Origin: Tritrichomonas musculus
Taxonomy: Eukaryota; Parabasalia; Tritrichomonadida; Tritrichomonadidae
Length of the DNA stretch: 64,000 nt
NCBI GenBank assembly: GCA_039105265.1
Contig: JAPFFF010000039.1
Location: 434,001 to 498,000 of the forward strand
Direction of reading: 5' to 3'
Of this stretch, positions 1 to 10,847 are shown in pieces (position 1 is the stretch's first letter; each line of letters opens with the position of its first letter). A program made the position numbers and the translations under genes. Under the pieces are notes generated by a model. The model was not told the DNA's origin. It was given only the letters and a program-made list of their open reading frames with translations, and made no database searches.

Positions 1-192
1 TGTTGAGGAACCTTATGTAGAATAATTGTTTTTTTAATTTATGTAATTATGTTTTTATAAATATTCTCGATTCGAATTATAATTTCCGTTGTTTAACGAC
101 TATTGTTATTTTATCAATCTTTATCATTAAAAATAAGAATAAAAAAGTTCACGCATACAAACATTTAATAATAAAAATAAAAAAAAACATTG

Positions 193-3100
193 TTAATAGT
201 TACGCTTAGGTTTGAATAATTGTTGAGGAATAGAAAGCTTTGGCTTAAGCATGCTTCTTACAATGAGAGGATTTACAAGATCTCTTGATGTTTGATTTTG
301 TTGTTTATCAAGCTGTGCTTGATAAGGACGAGTAAAGAAAGCAGTGTGCAAACGTCTTTTAACATTTCTCTCAGTTTTTGGTATAGCAGTCGCAGGCGTT
401 GGATCTTTCATTTGTTTAAATGAGAGAAGAGGAACAGGCCTATTGAATTTCTTATTTAAATCATCTACTCTAGTTGCACCTCTCCAACCATCATTAATGC
501 CCCCTTGATTTAAATCACTATTTTTATTAATATCATCATTTTTCATATTATTGCTTAAGATAGCGTCACTTCTCTTCACAATCACATTACTATCATCTTT
601 ATCATTACTTCTTTCATCCCAGTTTGAATCCTTACGATTATCTTCCGAATCTAATAATTGATAAAGCTTGTTTGGTTGATCAGTTAAATTAACCATTTCA
701 GGCGAATTCTGATCGTCATCTTCATTACCATCCAGCGGAATCAATGGCATTCTGTTACGCTGTGGAGGGACTGGAGGCAATTGAGCAGGAATTTGATTTG
801 GCTTCCTTATTGAATTCTGAGGTTGAGGCACAAAAGTTGGTGGTGCAAAATGGCGATTTCTTGGAGTTTCCGAATGTCTCTGAAATGCGGGTGGAAGGCG
901 AATTAATTCGCCTTCACTCATTTCATGTGATATTTCTCTTCTCAGATTCAGCCTGGGCAGCTGTGAGAGCGAGTCTGGAGCCAGGATGGCTGGCGTCTGT
1001 CCAAATAGGCTCTCCGATGACGGCCTACTTTTATCTGGCGACTGCGGCTGCTTTTGGTCCTGATTTGAGGGGGTCTGTTTGGATTTCTGATACTGCCTGT
1101 AAAGCATCGGCTCTGAAGACCTCGAAACCGCTGGCGTTTTTGACGGTTTTAACGGTTGCTGTGGATGCTGCGACTCGTACCTTTCTATTGCCTCTTGGAG
1201 CTCTGCGCTGCCTCTGTCCAGTCCGAGCCTCTTAGCGACCGGAATGAGCTGCGTGTTTCCGTCGATGATGAGCTTGACTATCTGGGACGGGTCGCAGACG
1301 ATGTTTGGAGGCGGCGGCTGGTAGATGACGCGCGGCTTCCTCTTTGGAGGCGGCCTTGTCTGGAACGCCTTGAACCTGGACTTGAATGGCGGGTACAAAA
1401 GGGGTGGGACCTTGTAAAGAGGGGTGCTTGGACGCTGCCCGAGGGTTGTGCCGTCAAACGTGCACAGGATGCGGTTTGGCGAGTGGAACGACATGAAGCG
1501 GTAGTCCTTAACGAAGTACTTTCTGGCAGAAAAGAAAGGGGGTCCTTTCCAAATTTTACCACTTGTTTGACCTACCCAGTGGCCTTCAATGGTAGGTGAA
1601 TATATTTCACCATCGGGTCCTTGCCAGTTTCCGTTTGAGTCGATGGGACGATAGACGTCGCCGTTAGCTTCAATCCAGCTTCCATTCGCCTGTGGGTCTG
1701 ATGAGATAATTTGGCCTAAACCGTTCCATTTAAGGCCATTTAAAGTAAAGAACGTTTCTGAGTGACTGGACGGTTTGTAAAGCTCACAATTAATTGTGAT
1801 ATAACCGCCTTTGGTAGCAGTGTATATTTTGTTGTCTGGTGAAATCCAATAACCGCCAAGTGCCTCAATTATTTGACCTTTCTGATTGACCCAGTTTCCA
1901 TTTGACGGTTTTCCTGGTCCTTCCCACTTTTTTACTTCACCAGACTCCGCTTTTTCAATAAACTCGCCATTTTGCTGCCTCTCAAAATTTTGGTGAAGTG
2001 AACTGACCCAAAGTGACCCGTTACTTGAAATTGGCCTGTAAACGGTTCCACTGAAGTCAACCCACTGTATCGGCGTGTCAAAAAGATCCCTCCCTGCAAA
2101 TCTGCCACAGCCGGCGGTTGGCCCACTCCAAACAGAGCCGTCAATTGAACAGACAAACTTGTGTCCATCCTCCAGACGCTCGTACTCGTACTTCTTGCCA
2201 TCGGACGAGGAGAGCCACTCCATTCTGCTGTACGTTGGACGATACATGATGCCCTCGTTGTCGATCCAGACGAGTCTCTCGTTTGAGAGTGGCATAACCG
2301 TCCCGTCATCGGCCACGTAGAGCCCGTCCTTATTGAGACGATAGACTTTCCCGTCAGGGCCGATCCAGCCGCGGTTTGACTCGGTCCTCCGAAAGACGGA
2401 CCCGTCTGGCGCCACATAAACAGCATCTGAATCATAATCGTCATGGCGAAATAATTGACCTTTAGATGTATCAAGAACAGAGCCATCGTCAGCGACAAAC
2501 TTGCCGTCCTTGCCGAGCCTGTACAATTTCCCGTCGGGACCGATCCAACCGTCGTTTGTTCTTGTGAAGACGTTTCCTTGCGCGTCGACAAAAGTGTCAC
2601 CTGGTCGACTTCCATCGGGGGACCCGAAATAACCGCCAGAAGACCCGTCCATTGGGCCTTTCCGAACCGTTCCGTCCTCTGCGACGTACGTGCCGTCGCT
2701 CTGGCGGTGGTAGACTTTGCCGTCTGGGCCAATCCAAATTTCAGTGCCTATTTGGCCGACAGGGCCATTCCACTTTTTCCCGTCCGACGATACAAAAGTG
2801 CCATCGCCTGTCATGGTATATATTTCGCCATCAGGGCCAACCCAGCGGCCGTCGCCGAGGCTCCTGTACTCCTTCCCATCGGGCGATATCCAGACAGTCC
2901 CTTCGGGCTGAATTTCGCCTTCAATTTGGCCTCCTTCGGCGGTTTCAAATCTCCCCTTGTTCTTGTCTGGACCGCCCCAGACTGTCCCGTCATCAGCCAC
3001 AAAAGTGCCAGCCCCGTTCTTGCGGAAAACTTTGCCATTCGAGTCAACCCAGTCACCGTTCTTCAGCTGCGTGAATCGGTTCCCGTTTTCGTCGACGTAG

Positions 3101-5703
3101 ACGAGGCCTGTTCGATTATTTTTCTTCTTCTTCTTCTTTTTGGCGACTTTTTTAGCTCTTGGAGACTCCTTTGAATCTTGCAAATATGACAATGGATCGT
3201 TATCTCCACTTTTTGAATAGAAGTCTTCATTCAAATTTCCATTATTGTTGTTTTTATTGTTACTCTTTTCATCTTCATCTTCTCCATCTTGTTCTTCTTG
3301 GTCATTCTTCTTCTTCTTTGATTCTTCATTTTGTTCTTCTTCTTCTTTTTCTTTCTCTTTTCCTTTGTCTGCTTGGTTGTCTTCATCTTGGATGAGCTTT
3401 TCTGCCTCTTTAAGAATTGCCTTTTTTCTCTTTTCTTCTTCTTCTTCTTCTTTTTCTTTCTCAGCTTGTCGCTTGAGTCTTTCCCTGTCAACATCAGACT
3501 GAATCTTGTTTTTCTCTTCCTCAAACCTCCTCTTTTCTCTCTCTCGGATTCTGTTTATTGTGAATGGATCGTCTCCCATTTTGAGCATTTTTTCGAGTAT
3601 TTTTCTCCTCGTTTCTTCGTCGATTTCTTTCTTCTTCTTCCTGAATGTTGGATATCGACGGTTATTATGGTTATTTCCTTGATTATCTTCGTTCTCTTTC
3701 ATTGCTGATCGAAGTGCCTGTTTCTGCATCTCTTGAATTTGGAGAGGCGAAATGCAATCATCAAGAAGTGAATCATCTTTTTCATTGTAGTTGTCTATTA
3801 TGTCATCTTTTGGCTCAAATTTCTCACAAAATAGGGTTCGACCTTCAATAAACATCAGATCTCGATCAGTGCCAACAACAATATCCCTTTTTCCGTTGAT
3901 AACTTCTACAGAATATAGCGGTAGTGGAAGAGTTAAGGTCAATATATTTGAGCCGTTAAAAGACCAAAATTTCATTTGCTGATCTAATGAGACACTTATG
4001 AAAAAATTGGTGTTGATTGAAAAACCAGTTACTTCAAGGCTGTGGAAAACGCAACTTTCATGTGATAAATTAACCATGCCAGTTTTGTTGCATAGGATAA
4101 TTGATATCTTACCACTTTTATATCCAACTAGAGCCAGTTCATCTTTGAAATCAAAAATAGTTCCTGCTTCTTGATTTGTATTCAAATCTATATGAGAATG
4201 TACGTTGCCTGTTGTAATATCAAATCGAATAATTTCATGTTCGTAAAAGAATAGAACAGTTCCATATTTAGAATCATATTTTGCACTTAGTACTTTAGCA
4301 ACAGCGACGATATAACGCTTCACTGGTTCAAAAGTATTATAATCATGAATCACTAATTCGCCATTACTAGTAGCAACGCCATAATAATGAATTTTATCCA
4401 TATCGCATTCAAAAACCGAAGCTATCTTCATATCTATCGCTGTTATTTCTGTACATGGAACAGTTGAGGTAGAAGATATTGTTAAATTGGTATCATATAC
4501 AGCCATAAATAATTGATCGCGATTTTCGCTAGATTCCATTCCTCTGTCATAATGAATATCAGATATCTTTGCTGGTGATGATGTAGTAGATGAAGTAAGC
4601 GTCTTTTGAGTTTTCGGTGATATAAAATATACATATTCGTTATCTGTATGAATAAGAAGGCGTGCCGCTTTTTTTCTTTTTCGACAGATTTTTATCATGT
4701 GTGGTTTGGGTACTGTTGACATCCAAAGCTTCCATGGCATAACAACTTCATAAAAATCAATTGAATTATCATAGCATATTGAAAAAGTGGGAAAGAAGGA
4801 AGTGGAAGTATAATAAAGAAAAATTGAGGATGGTTTTTCTGAAAGTTGATCACATAAAAAAAGTCTCAATGTCTGTGTATCATATAAGTATATATTATTT
4901 TTCGAATCTAAAAAAATAACAAAGAATTCATTTAAATATCGGCATGAAACTACAGCTGAATTTCCAATCGTTTGGTTTCGCAATAAAGTACCATTTATAT
5001 TCCATTCATATGCCCCTCCAGTTTTTGGATCAAATGTAATGATATTACTACTATCTTTTGATATTGCAGCAGCAGTTCTTGGACTTGCTGATAATTTTGT
5101 CATTTGCTTTACAAATTTGCAATCCATATCATACGCATTAAAACCTGTGGATTCAGGTAAAACTAGTAATTCTCTTTGAAAATCGAATAATGGCGGATTT
5201 AAAAGATCAACTTCAAAAGATGAATCAAAGACATTTCGCAATGTAATTTCAATAATCGGTGGAACAGAAATAACGTTATGTGATGGCATTATACATTTTA
5301 AATTCCAAACTTTAATATTTTTACCAGCTGTAATTAACAAGCTCGATTTGGGGGAATACAAAATATGAAATGCAGGTACTTGTTTTGTTCGAACGTTTGT
5401 ACTAATATGATGAGCAAGATCATAAGGTCGAATAAAAAAAAATTCTGATGTTGTAGATGACACGCCAACTATTACATTTTGCTGTTCAATAAATATGGCA
5501 GTACTTAAACTTAAAGGAGCTGATTCTTTTATTGTAGATTTTTCTAATCTGATAATTGAGTTTGATGTTATGGCAATAATTTCGCTTTTATTAATCGGAA
5601 AACACGAATAAACAGTTGGCTTTTTAAATGGTATTTTAATTTGATGATGTACTCCCCAGTGTAAATTGTTTTGGAAAACACTGGGTGGATCTATATTTTG
5701 CAT
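193..5703 (-). CDS. Large WD40-like protein with tandem W-G-P-D-G repeats
   Basis: 1,836 residues. I do not recognise a named orthologue. Roughly residues 1-640 look like one or two WD40-type beta-propellers (short beta-rich units such as IKVWNLK and MKFWSFNG). Residues about 660-850 are a highly charged K/E-rich stretch, probably coiled coil or disordered. From about 880 to 1,480 there are many copies of a 20-25 residue unit with the pattern W-I-G-P-D-G-K-x-Y followed by G-x-F-V-A-D-D-G-x-V. The remaining C-terminus is proline/asparagine-rich and probably disordered. The DNA coding the repeat block (about 1,000-3,100) is visibly more GC-rich than the rest of the gene. The start is the first ATG of the frame; an AAAAAGTTGAA and ACGT box lies 24-45 bases upstream. 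A cytoskeletal or scaffold role is possible but not shown. Confidence 0.85.
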   Translation of the reverse strand: MQNIDPPSVFQNNLHWGVHHQIKIPFKKPTVYSCFPINKSEIIAITSNSIIRLEKSTIKESAPLSLSTAIFIEQQNVIVGVSSTTSEFFFIRPYDLAHHISTNVRTKQVPAFHILYSPKSSLLITAGKNIKVWNLKCIMPSHNVISVPPIIEITLRNVFDSSFEVDLLNPPLFDFQRELLVLPESTGFNAYDMDCKFVKQMTKLSASPRTAAAISKDSSNIITFDPKTGGAYEWNINGTLLRNQTIGNSAVVSCRYLNEFFVIFLDSKNNIYLYDTQTLRLFLCDQLSEKPSSIFLYYTSTSFFPTFSICYDNSIDFYEVVMPWKLWMSTVPKPHMIKICRKRKKAARLLIHTDNEYVYFISPKTQKTLTSSTTSSPAKISDIHYDRGMESSENRDQLFMAVYDTNLTISSTSTVPCTEITAIDMKIASVFECDMDKIHYYGVATSNGELVIHDYNTFEPVKRYIVAVAKVLSAKYDSKYGTVLFFYEHEIIRFDITTGNVHSHIDLNTNQEAGTIFDFKDELALVGYKSGKISIILCNKTGMVNLSHESCVFHSLEVTGFSINTNFFISVSLDQQMKFWSFNGSNILTLTLPLPLYSVEVINGKRDIVVGTDRDLMFIEGRTLFCEKFEPKDDIIDNYNEKDDSLLDDCISPLQIQEMQKQALRSAMKENEDNQGNNHNNRRYPTFRKKKKEIDEETRRKILEKMLKMGDDPFTINRIREREKRRFEEEKNKIQSDVDRERLKRQAEKEKEEEEEEKRKKAILKEAEKLIQDEDNQADKGKEKEKEEEEQNEESKKKKNDQEEQDGEDEDEKSNNKNNNNGNLNEDFYSKSGDNDPLSYLQDSKESPRAKKVAKKKKKKKNNRTGLVYVDENGNRFTQLKNGDWVDSNGKVFRKNGAGTFVADDGTVWGGPDKNKGRFETAEGGQIEGEIQPEGTVWISPDGKEYRSLGDGRWVGPDGEIYTMTGDGTFVSSDGKKWNGPVGQIGTEIWIGPDGKVYHRQSDGTYVAEDGTVRKGPMDGSSGGYFGSPDGSRPGDTFVDAQGNVFTRTNDGWIGPDGKLYRLGKDGKFVADDGSVLDTSKGQLFRHDDYDSDAVYVAPDGSVFRRTESNRGWIGPDGKVYRLNKDGLYVADDGTVMPLSNERLVWIDNEGIMYRPTYSRMEWLSSSDGKKYEYERLEDGHKFVCSIDGSVWSGPTAGCGRFAGRDLFDTPIQWVDFSGTVYRPISSNGSLWVSSLHQNFERQQNGEFIEKAESGEVKKWEGPGKPSNGNWVNQKGQIIEALGGYWISPDNKIYTATKGGYITINCELYKPSSHSETFFTLNGLKWNGLGQIISSDPQANGSWIEANGDVYRPIDSNGNWQGPDGEIYSPTIEGHWVGQTSGKIWKGPPFFSARKYFVKDYRFMSFHSPNRILCTFDGTTLGQRPSTPLYKVPPLLYPPFKSRFKAFQTRPPPKRKPRVIYQPPPPNIVCDPSQIVKLIIDGNTQLIPVAKRLGLDRGSAELQEAIERYESQHPQQPLKPSKTPAVSRSSEPMLYRQYQKSKQTPSNQDQKQPQSPDKSRPSSESLFGQTPAILAPDSLSQLPRLNLRREISHEMSEGELIRLPPAFQRHSETPRNRHFAPPTFVPQPQNSIRKPNQIPAQLPPVPPQRNRMPLIPLDGNEDDDQNSPEMVNLTDQPNKLYQLLDSEDNRKDSNWDERSNDKDDSNVIVKRSDAILSNNMKNDDINKNSDLNQGGINDGWRGATRVDDLNKKFNRPVPLLSFKQMKDPTPATAIPKTERNVKRRLHTAFFTRPYQAQLDKQQNQTSRDLVNPLIVRSMLKPKLSIPQQLFKPKRNY

Positions 5704-6023
5704 TTGAATTCCTTGAATTACGATTCACGTTATTTTTCAACTTTTTGAAAAAATTCTATTTTTATTTGAAAAATTTGCTAGGAAATCAAATACGCAAGTA
5801 ACTTTTTAAATTAATTGAAAATTTCAATTCTTAATTAAACTTTTTGAACGTTCACATATAAAAATTTTATCTAATTATTCAAAAAGTTAATTGATGAATA
5901 TATATATTTATATACAAAACCCGTATGAAAATAAATACATTAGTCTAGAATCAATGATATGAAATAAATAAAAAAAAAGTTAAACAAATTATTTTTAAAT
6001 TTAAAATAAAAAATTAATATATC
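5704..6023. other. Intergenic spacer between two minus-strand genes
   Basis: AT-rich spacer of 320 bases holding the upstream region of the WD40-like gene. An AACTTTTT box (plus-strand reading) lies near 5,739-5,746 and an ACGT at 5,727-5,730. Nothing else is recognised. Confidence 0.6.
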
Positions 6024-9000
6024 TTATAATTCGATGAAAATATCTTTTTGTTCTGGGAACTTCTCAATTGGATTGAGAATAAGGTATTGTTTAGCCTGAA
6101 CAGGATAGTCTGCAAAGAAGAAGACGGCATTGCCTGATTCTGATTGTTCTTGGTCTTTACCATAGTGTCTTCTTAAGCCATAATCAACTCTTTGAAGCTT
6201 TCTCAACAATTGATTCTGTGCTCTGTCAGATGCTGTTGGTGGTGGACCAGTATCTTTTGCCTTATTTGCAAGTTGTCCTTTACAAATCTGGCAGAAAGGT
6301 AAGTGCATTCCGCATTTAGAATCATCATGATAGCAGTGTCCACATTCATAAACGAGGGCACCAACACCACGAGCACCAGTAATTGGAGTATTGCATTTGG
6401 CACAGTTGATACGATAAATGAAAGCAGCTCTTGTCTTTGTTCTTTGTGCTTTTCCGTATAAATTGATACAGTCTTCCATCAATAATTGAATAACTGTTTC
6501 TGATAATTTTTGATTATAATCAAGATACTTGAAAACAGCTGAAAGAGACTTTCTGTATAACATTTGGTTGATTTCTTTGAATTGTAATTCATATGTATTA
6601 AAGATATTTTCAGGTGAACTTCTGTTTTGTTGCAAAGTTTCAACAATAAAGAATGCGAAAAAGTAACAAATACTTGTTTGAAGATTTTCGTCTTTTGATT
6701 GTTGAACCAACCAAAGAGGAAGTTGAAATGCAAGGAAGATATCCTTCCACATACGGTCTGAAAGTTGATTTGGTGCCTTTGAAAGCAAATCAAAAGTAAT
6801 AACAACAGTATCGTAGGCCTTCTTTAATTCAGGCTCTTCTTTAACAAGATCGATAGAAGGTGCCTTGATTTCTTTTCCACTTTGGATAGCATCGACTAAG
6901 TCAGCTTCTAATTCTTCAGCAACCAGGTTAACAGCTGATTGCATATCACCAAGCATTGTATGGATATAGATGCAAGCGTCTATAACTCGGTTCTTTGTGC
7001 ATGTTGGTAATGCTTTATCAATTTCAATCGTTTGACTGCTTTTGAGCATTGGTAAAACATCTGGTGGAGAAAACTTGCATGTTAATTCAAATAATTCAAA
7101 TTGATTCTCTTCAGTGAGCATTTTGGAACATTCAGGTGATGCTGCTGCTGATCTCAAATAAAGAAACTTGACATATTGATTTTGTTCTTTCCTGATGAAT
7201 TCATCGTTATAATTTTTTGGCATTTGTTTTCTCATTAATTCTACTGTTTTGTCTGAATCAATTAAAACAAGAAGTGGTAAATTATTTCTAATTGCTTCTT
7301 GCATTTTTTCATCTTTTCTAACTTCATAAGTTTCTTCGGCTTCTTCATAATTCTTGATAAACTCTGGGCTTTTAGACATATCAATTGTTGTACTAAGTCT
7401 CCTGAAAAGTGACTGCATTTGACTTTTACCAACTTTATCTAATTGTTGATTGAAATTCTTTCTTAAATTGAATTTTGGATGAGGAGGACCTTGGGTTGAT
7501 TCACCTGTTTCTGTTTCATCTTCATCACCGCTTCGGAAAGCATCGGTTGAAGCTAAAGGTTCTTTTTTCTGATGTTTCAATACAGGTGCGTCCTTTTCTT
7601 CGTCTGGATCCTCTGGTTGAAAAGTAATGATTGGAGCATTTTTGGTTTTGGAAGCTGGTTTAGCTTTTTCTTCTTTCTCCGAATCTGAATATTCATCATC
7701 ACTTTTATCATCTGGTTTAGAGATGATGACTTGAACTTTTGGCTGAACTATTCCTTGATCATCTTCTTTTTCACTATCTTCGCTGCTCAATGCTTCATCC
7801 TTTACTGGTTTCTTTTCTTTCTTTTCAGCTTTATCTTCTTCCTCCTCTTCTTCTTCTTCTTTATCTTTCTTATCTTCGTTAGAATCAGAAAGGCTGAAAT
7901 CGAGTGCAATCTCATCTGGGTCGCTTTGTTTATCTTCCATTGTGGCTGTTTCTTGCCTTTTCTTTTCTTCTTCGAGTTCATCATTGTATCCGATTTCATT
8001 CATCATTGCTTTAGAAACTGGTGCTACAGTAATGACTGGATGTTCTAAATCGGCTTGAACTTCATTTTTGCCAAATGTCTTATTGAGATTCTTTCTCATT
8101 TCTTCAGGGGTTAGGTTTTCTTTAACAGAAGAAAGAGCGCCTTCGCCGGTTTCAACAACTTTATCCCTGAATTTTTGGAATTTTGTCTTTTCTGGCTCTT
8201 TGGGAATATCCTCGTCTTCCGAAAACTCTTCCTCTTCCTCTTCTTCTTCAGGTTGGTTTTGAGAATCTTGATTTTCCTTTTCTAATCTTTCTCTTTCTGC
8301 TTCTTTAAGTGGATCTTTAAATGGATTATTTATATATGTAAAAATTAATGGTTGCCATTCTTCTGAAAGAGCCATAGTTTGGATAACATGATCGTATAAT
8401 TGTGGAGGTAAATAAATTGTATTAACAATTCTTGCAAAGCCGGCTGCTTCACAATAATCAACAATATCCTTATAAACAATAACATTTGGATATTGGTCAT
8501 GTATCATCATTATGATACTTTCACGAATTGAAGTTTTTGTTTTATTTGTTGTAAAAGCCCAATTGACCATCATCTCAATTGAATTATAAGGAAATTCATA
8601 TTGGCATTTAACAATAAGTTCTGCAACAACATCAAGAACTGGATTAGAAACAACTGGTCTGTTTAGAGATACACGCACAATTGAATCACAGAATTCTTTA
8701 TCAGCAAAAATATCATCGTTTCTTAATTTGATTGGAAGGAGATCTTCGAAGGCTTTAACAAATTTAGGCGCGGATTGCCAGTTATCCTTTGAAAACAATT
8801 TGAGAAGACGACCATATGAGCCGTTATTTGGTGTACAGAAGAAAAGAGTGATGAGTTTTTTATGAATCGTTAAAATTTTGAATTTGTTAGTTAAGAATAT
8901 ATCGCTCATGTATGGAATAATATTTGGACTGGCAAGAAGATAATTACATGGAGATATGTAATCATCAAAGCACTCTGTCCAAAGACGAAGTAAGAGTGGT

Positions 9001-10487
9001 TCTGAATCAATTTCTTTAGCCAATTTGATCAATTTTGGTGCATATTGTCTAGGAATGCCTCTTCTCATTACGTTTGGTATAATAACTTGTAGAGTATATT
9101 CATCATCTTTTTGATATAATGAGAGATATTCCTCATAAAATTCAAAGGGTATGCATTGAGTAATATTTCTTCTCATTTTTGTAAATATAATATTGTAAAA
9201 TAATTGAACATGATTATCTTCTTTGTATATGTGATATGCTGTATCAATAATAAATTCTGGCATGTCGCATGCAACTGCGCAATCAAAGGTTTGAGCAATA
9301 AGAGCTTGATTATCACCTGCGCCATTAATTGCTATTTTGAAAATATCTTTCATTTTATTTTGTAACTGAAGACATCTTTTAGCAGCTTCAGGCTCGACTC
9401 CAAAGACTTGAAGGTTATTTCCGGTATAAATTCCTTCAGCCATTGAGTAGCAGGTATTCCATTCATTAGCTTTAGCTAATTTTTCAAGTCGCTCTGCCCA
9501 CTCAATAAATTTAACACGATACATCGCTTTTGGTGTGAGGAAGAAAAGTGTTTCATGGGATTTAGTCCATATACTATAGATTTTGACAATCTTCCTTAGA
9601 TTTTCGGTATAATATCGTTCAATACGTGGATTATTTGTACCAATAACAAGATCAATTGAACCATCAGTAAAAACAATACTTACAACAAAGTTCTTACGGA
9701 TGATGCATTCCTTAATTTCAACATCAAAATTGTATTCAAATAATGTAATAATTTTGGTGTAGGATTCAACTTTGAACATTGAGAAAAGAGTTCCATTCCA
9801 TGTAATTAATAAAACAGATTTATCAGAATTAACTTTTGCATCAAATCTTATGGTTTCACCAAGTGGAGAAGAAGAAATATCAGCAACTTCATGTGTTGCT
9901 GTATTTAGAATGTTAACTGAGTTGCTATCAGAAAAGAGTAAAAAAGAAGAATCAGTTGTGGGCATGAACACATTTGTAAGTGGCATTCTTCCTTCGTAAA
10001 GGGATATCTCTTTTGGATTAAATTCTGCGAAACGAGTGATTTGGATGATATTTCCGATTCTATCGCATGCAATGATTGATTGGTAATCTTGCGCAAATGT
10101 GACTCTGGTTAGTGGAGCCACATTTCCATCATCTCTTTTTGAACGATCAATAATAGCTACCCACTGGGTTTGCTTAGGATTGAAAACAAAGATATTACCG
10201 CTGGCGTATCCAGTAACAAGATATGAAGAATCGTATGCAATTTCAAAGCAGGTAGGTAATTCTGTACATTTATTGATTGGACCAAGAGGTTGAAAAACCA
10301 TTTTATTGGGATCCCAAGGGCAGATGAAAGGTAAAGGATAATTTGCAATAAAACACATATGTTGTTGGTTGGAGCTTGATTGGATAAGTTGATAAAGATC
10401 GTCTGTTTTCTTTGGAGTAATTTCGAAAGATTTTTCTTTGGTAATCTCGAAATAATCTTTTCGCATTTCATAGACAGTGGAATTCAT
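6024..10487 (-). CDS. VPS8-like CORVET endosomal tethering subunit
   Basis: 1,487 residues. The order of parts matches VPS8/VPS41-type proteins. An N-terminal beta-propeller (about 1-330) is followed by a long alpha-helical repeat region, then a very acidic low-complexity insert (about 745-1,000). A second helical block follows, and then a C-terminal RING-like zinc finger at about 1,362-1,402 with pattern C-x2-C, a C-G-H-C-Y-H core and C-Q-I-C. In the family, VPS8 is a core subunit of CORVET, which tethers early endosomes through Rab5. The acidic insert is unusual for the family. VPS41 or another class C/HOPS-like subunit is the main alternative. The Rab-type GTPase gene lies just upstream on the same strand, but the 360-base gap argues against co-transcription. 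Confidence 0.7.
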   Translation of the reverse strand: MNSTVYEMRKDYFEITKEKSFEITPKKTDDLYQLIQSSSNQQHMCFIANYPLPFICPWDPNKMVFQPLGPINKCTELPTCFEIAYDSSYLVTGYASGNIFVFNPKQTQWVAIIDRSKRDDGNVAPLTRVTFAQDYQSIIACDRIGNIIQITRFAEFNPKEISLYEGRMPLTNVFMPTTDSSFLLFSDSNSVNILNTATHEVADISSSPLGETIRFDAKVNSDKSVLLITWNGTLFSMFKVESYTKIITLFEYNFDVEIKECIIRKNFVVSIVFTDGSIDLVIGTNNPRIERYYTENLRKIVKIYSIWTKSHETLFFLTPKAMYRVKFIEWAERLEKLAKANEWNTCYSMAEGIYTGNNLQVFGVEPEAAKRCLQLQNKMKDIFKIAINGAGDNQALIAQTFDCAVACDMPEFIIDTAYHIYKEDNHVQLFYNIIFTKMRRNITQCIPFEFYEEYLSLYQKDDEYTLQVIIPNVMRRGIPRQYAPKLIKLAKEIDSEPLLLRLWTECFDDYISPCNYLLASPNIIPYMSDIFLTNKFKILTIHKKLITLFFCTPNNGSYGRLLKLFSKDNWQSAPKFVKAFEDLLPIKLRNDDIFADKEFCDSIVRVSLNRPVVSNPVLDVVAELIVKCQYEFPYNSIEMMVNWAFTTNKTKTSIRESIIMMIHDQYPNVIVYKDIVDYCEAAGFARIVNTIYLPPQLYDHVIQTMALSEEWQPLIFTYINNPFKDPLKEAERERLEKENQDSQNQPEEEEEEEEFSEDEDIPKEPEKTKFQKFRDKVVETGEGALSSVKENLTPEEMRKNLNKTFGKNEVQADLEHPVITVAPVSKAMMNEIGYNDELEEEKKRQETATMEDKQSDPDEIALDFSLSDSNEDKKDKEEEEEEEEDKAEKKEKKPVKDEALSSEDSEKEDDQGIVQPKVQVIISKPDDKSDDEYSDSEKEEKAKPASKTKNAPIITFQPEDPDEEKDAPVLKHQKKEPLASTDAFRSGDEDETETGESTQGPPHPKFNLRKNFNQQLDKVGKSQMQSLFRRLSTTIDMSKSPEFIKNYEEAEETYEVRKDEKMQEAIRNNLPLLVLIDSDKTVELMRKQMPKNYNDEFIRKEQNQYVKFLYLRSAAASPECSKMLTEENQFELFELTCKFSPPDVLPMLKSSQTIEIDKALPTCTKNRVIDACIYIHTMLGDMQSAVNLVAEELEADLVDAIQSGKEIKAPSIDLVKEEPELKKAYDTVVITFDLLSKAPNQLSDRMWKDIFLAFQLPLWLVQQSKDENLQTSICYFFAFFIVETLQQNRSSPENIFNTYELQFKEINQMLYRKSLSAVFKYLDYNQKLSETVIQLLMEDCINLYGKAQRTKTRAAFIYRINCAKCNTPITGARGVGALVYECGHCYHDDSKCGMHLPFCQICKGQLANKAKDTGPPPTASDRAQNQLLRKLQRVDYGLRRHYGKDQEQSESGNAVFFFADYPVQAKQYLILNPIEKFPEQKDIFIEL

Positions 10488-10847
10488 CTTTAATATCTAT
10501 GTTCGAGCTTGTTGAGTTTTTGAACTGAAAAAGTTTTTTTACAATTGTGAAGATTAATCGGGATAAATTCTTAAATTTTCAAAAGAGTAAAATAACCTTT
10601 TTTCAGTTTTTTGAAATGTGATATGAAAGCAGACAACAAAAATAAATAAAAGTATTTATTGTAAATATTATATAGCATTTAATGCAAAATATAGTAGGTC
10701 TGTAATATAATGTAATCTATTTATATTGAAAATATTATTAGCATTAAGAAATCAGATTAATATTATATGTACATATATTTTTTTTTTTTTTTTTATGAGA
10801 TTAAAATTTTATTATATAAATTTTAATAATTAATTACTTTTCGTCTT
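10488..10847. other. Intergenic spacer
   Basis: 360 bases of AT-rich DNA between the VPS8-like and Rab-type genes, with a T-tract near 10,780-10,794. A CAAAAACTCAAC-like motif (minus strand) lies about 26-37 bases upstream of the VPS8-like start. No gene is seen. Confidence 0.5.

Noticed and set aside
744-3982. Several open frames on both strands within 744-3,982
   Set aside because: They lie opposite or out of frame inside the large WD40-like gene, and their translations are what one expects from its GC-rich repeats and K/E-rich codons.
7731-8262. Phenylalanine/serine-rich frames opposite the VPS8-like gene
   Set aside because: Complement of the acidic low-complexity codons; no independent support.
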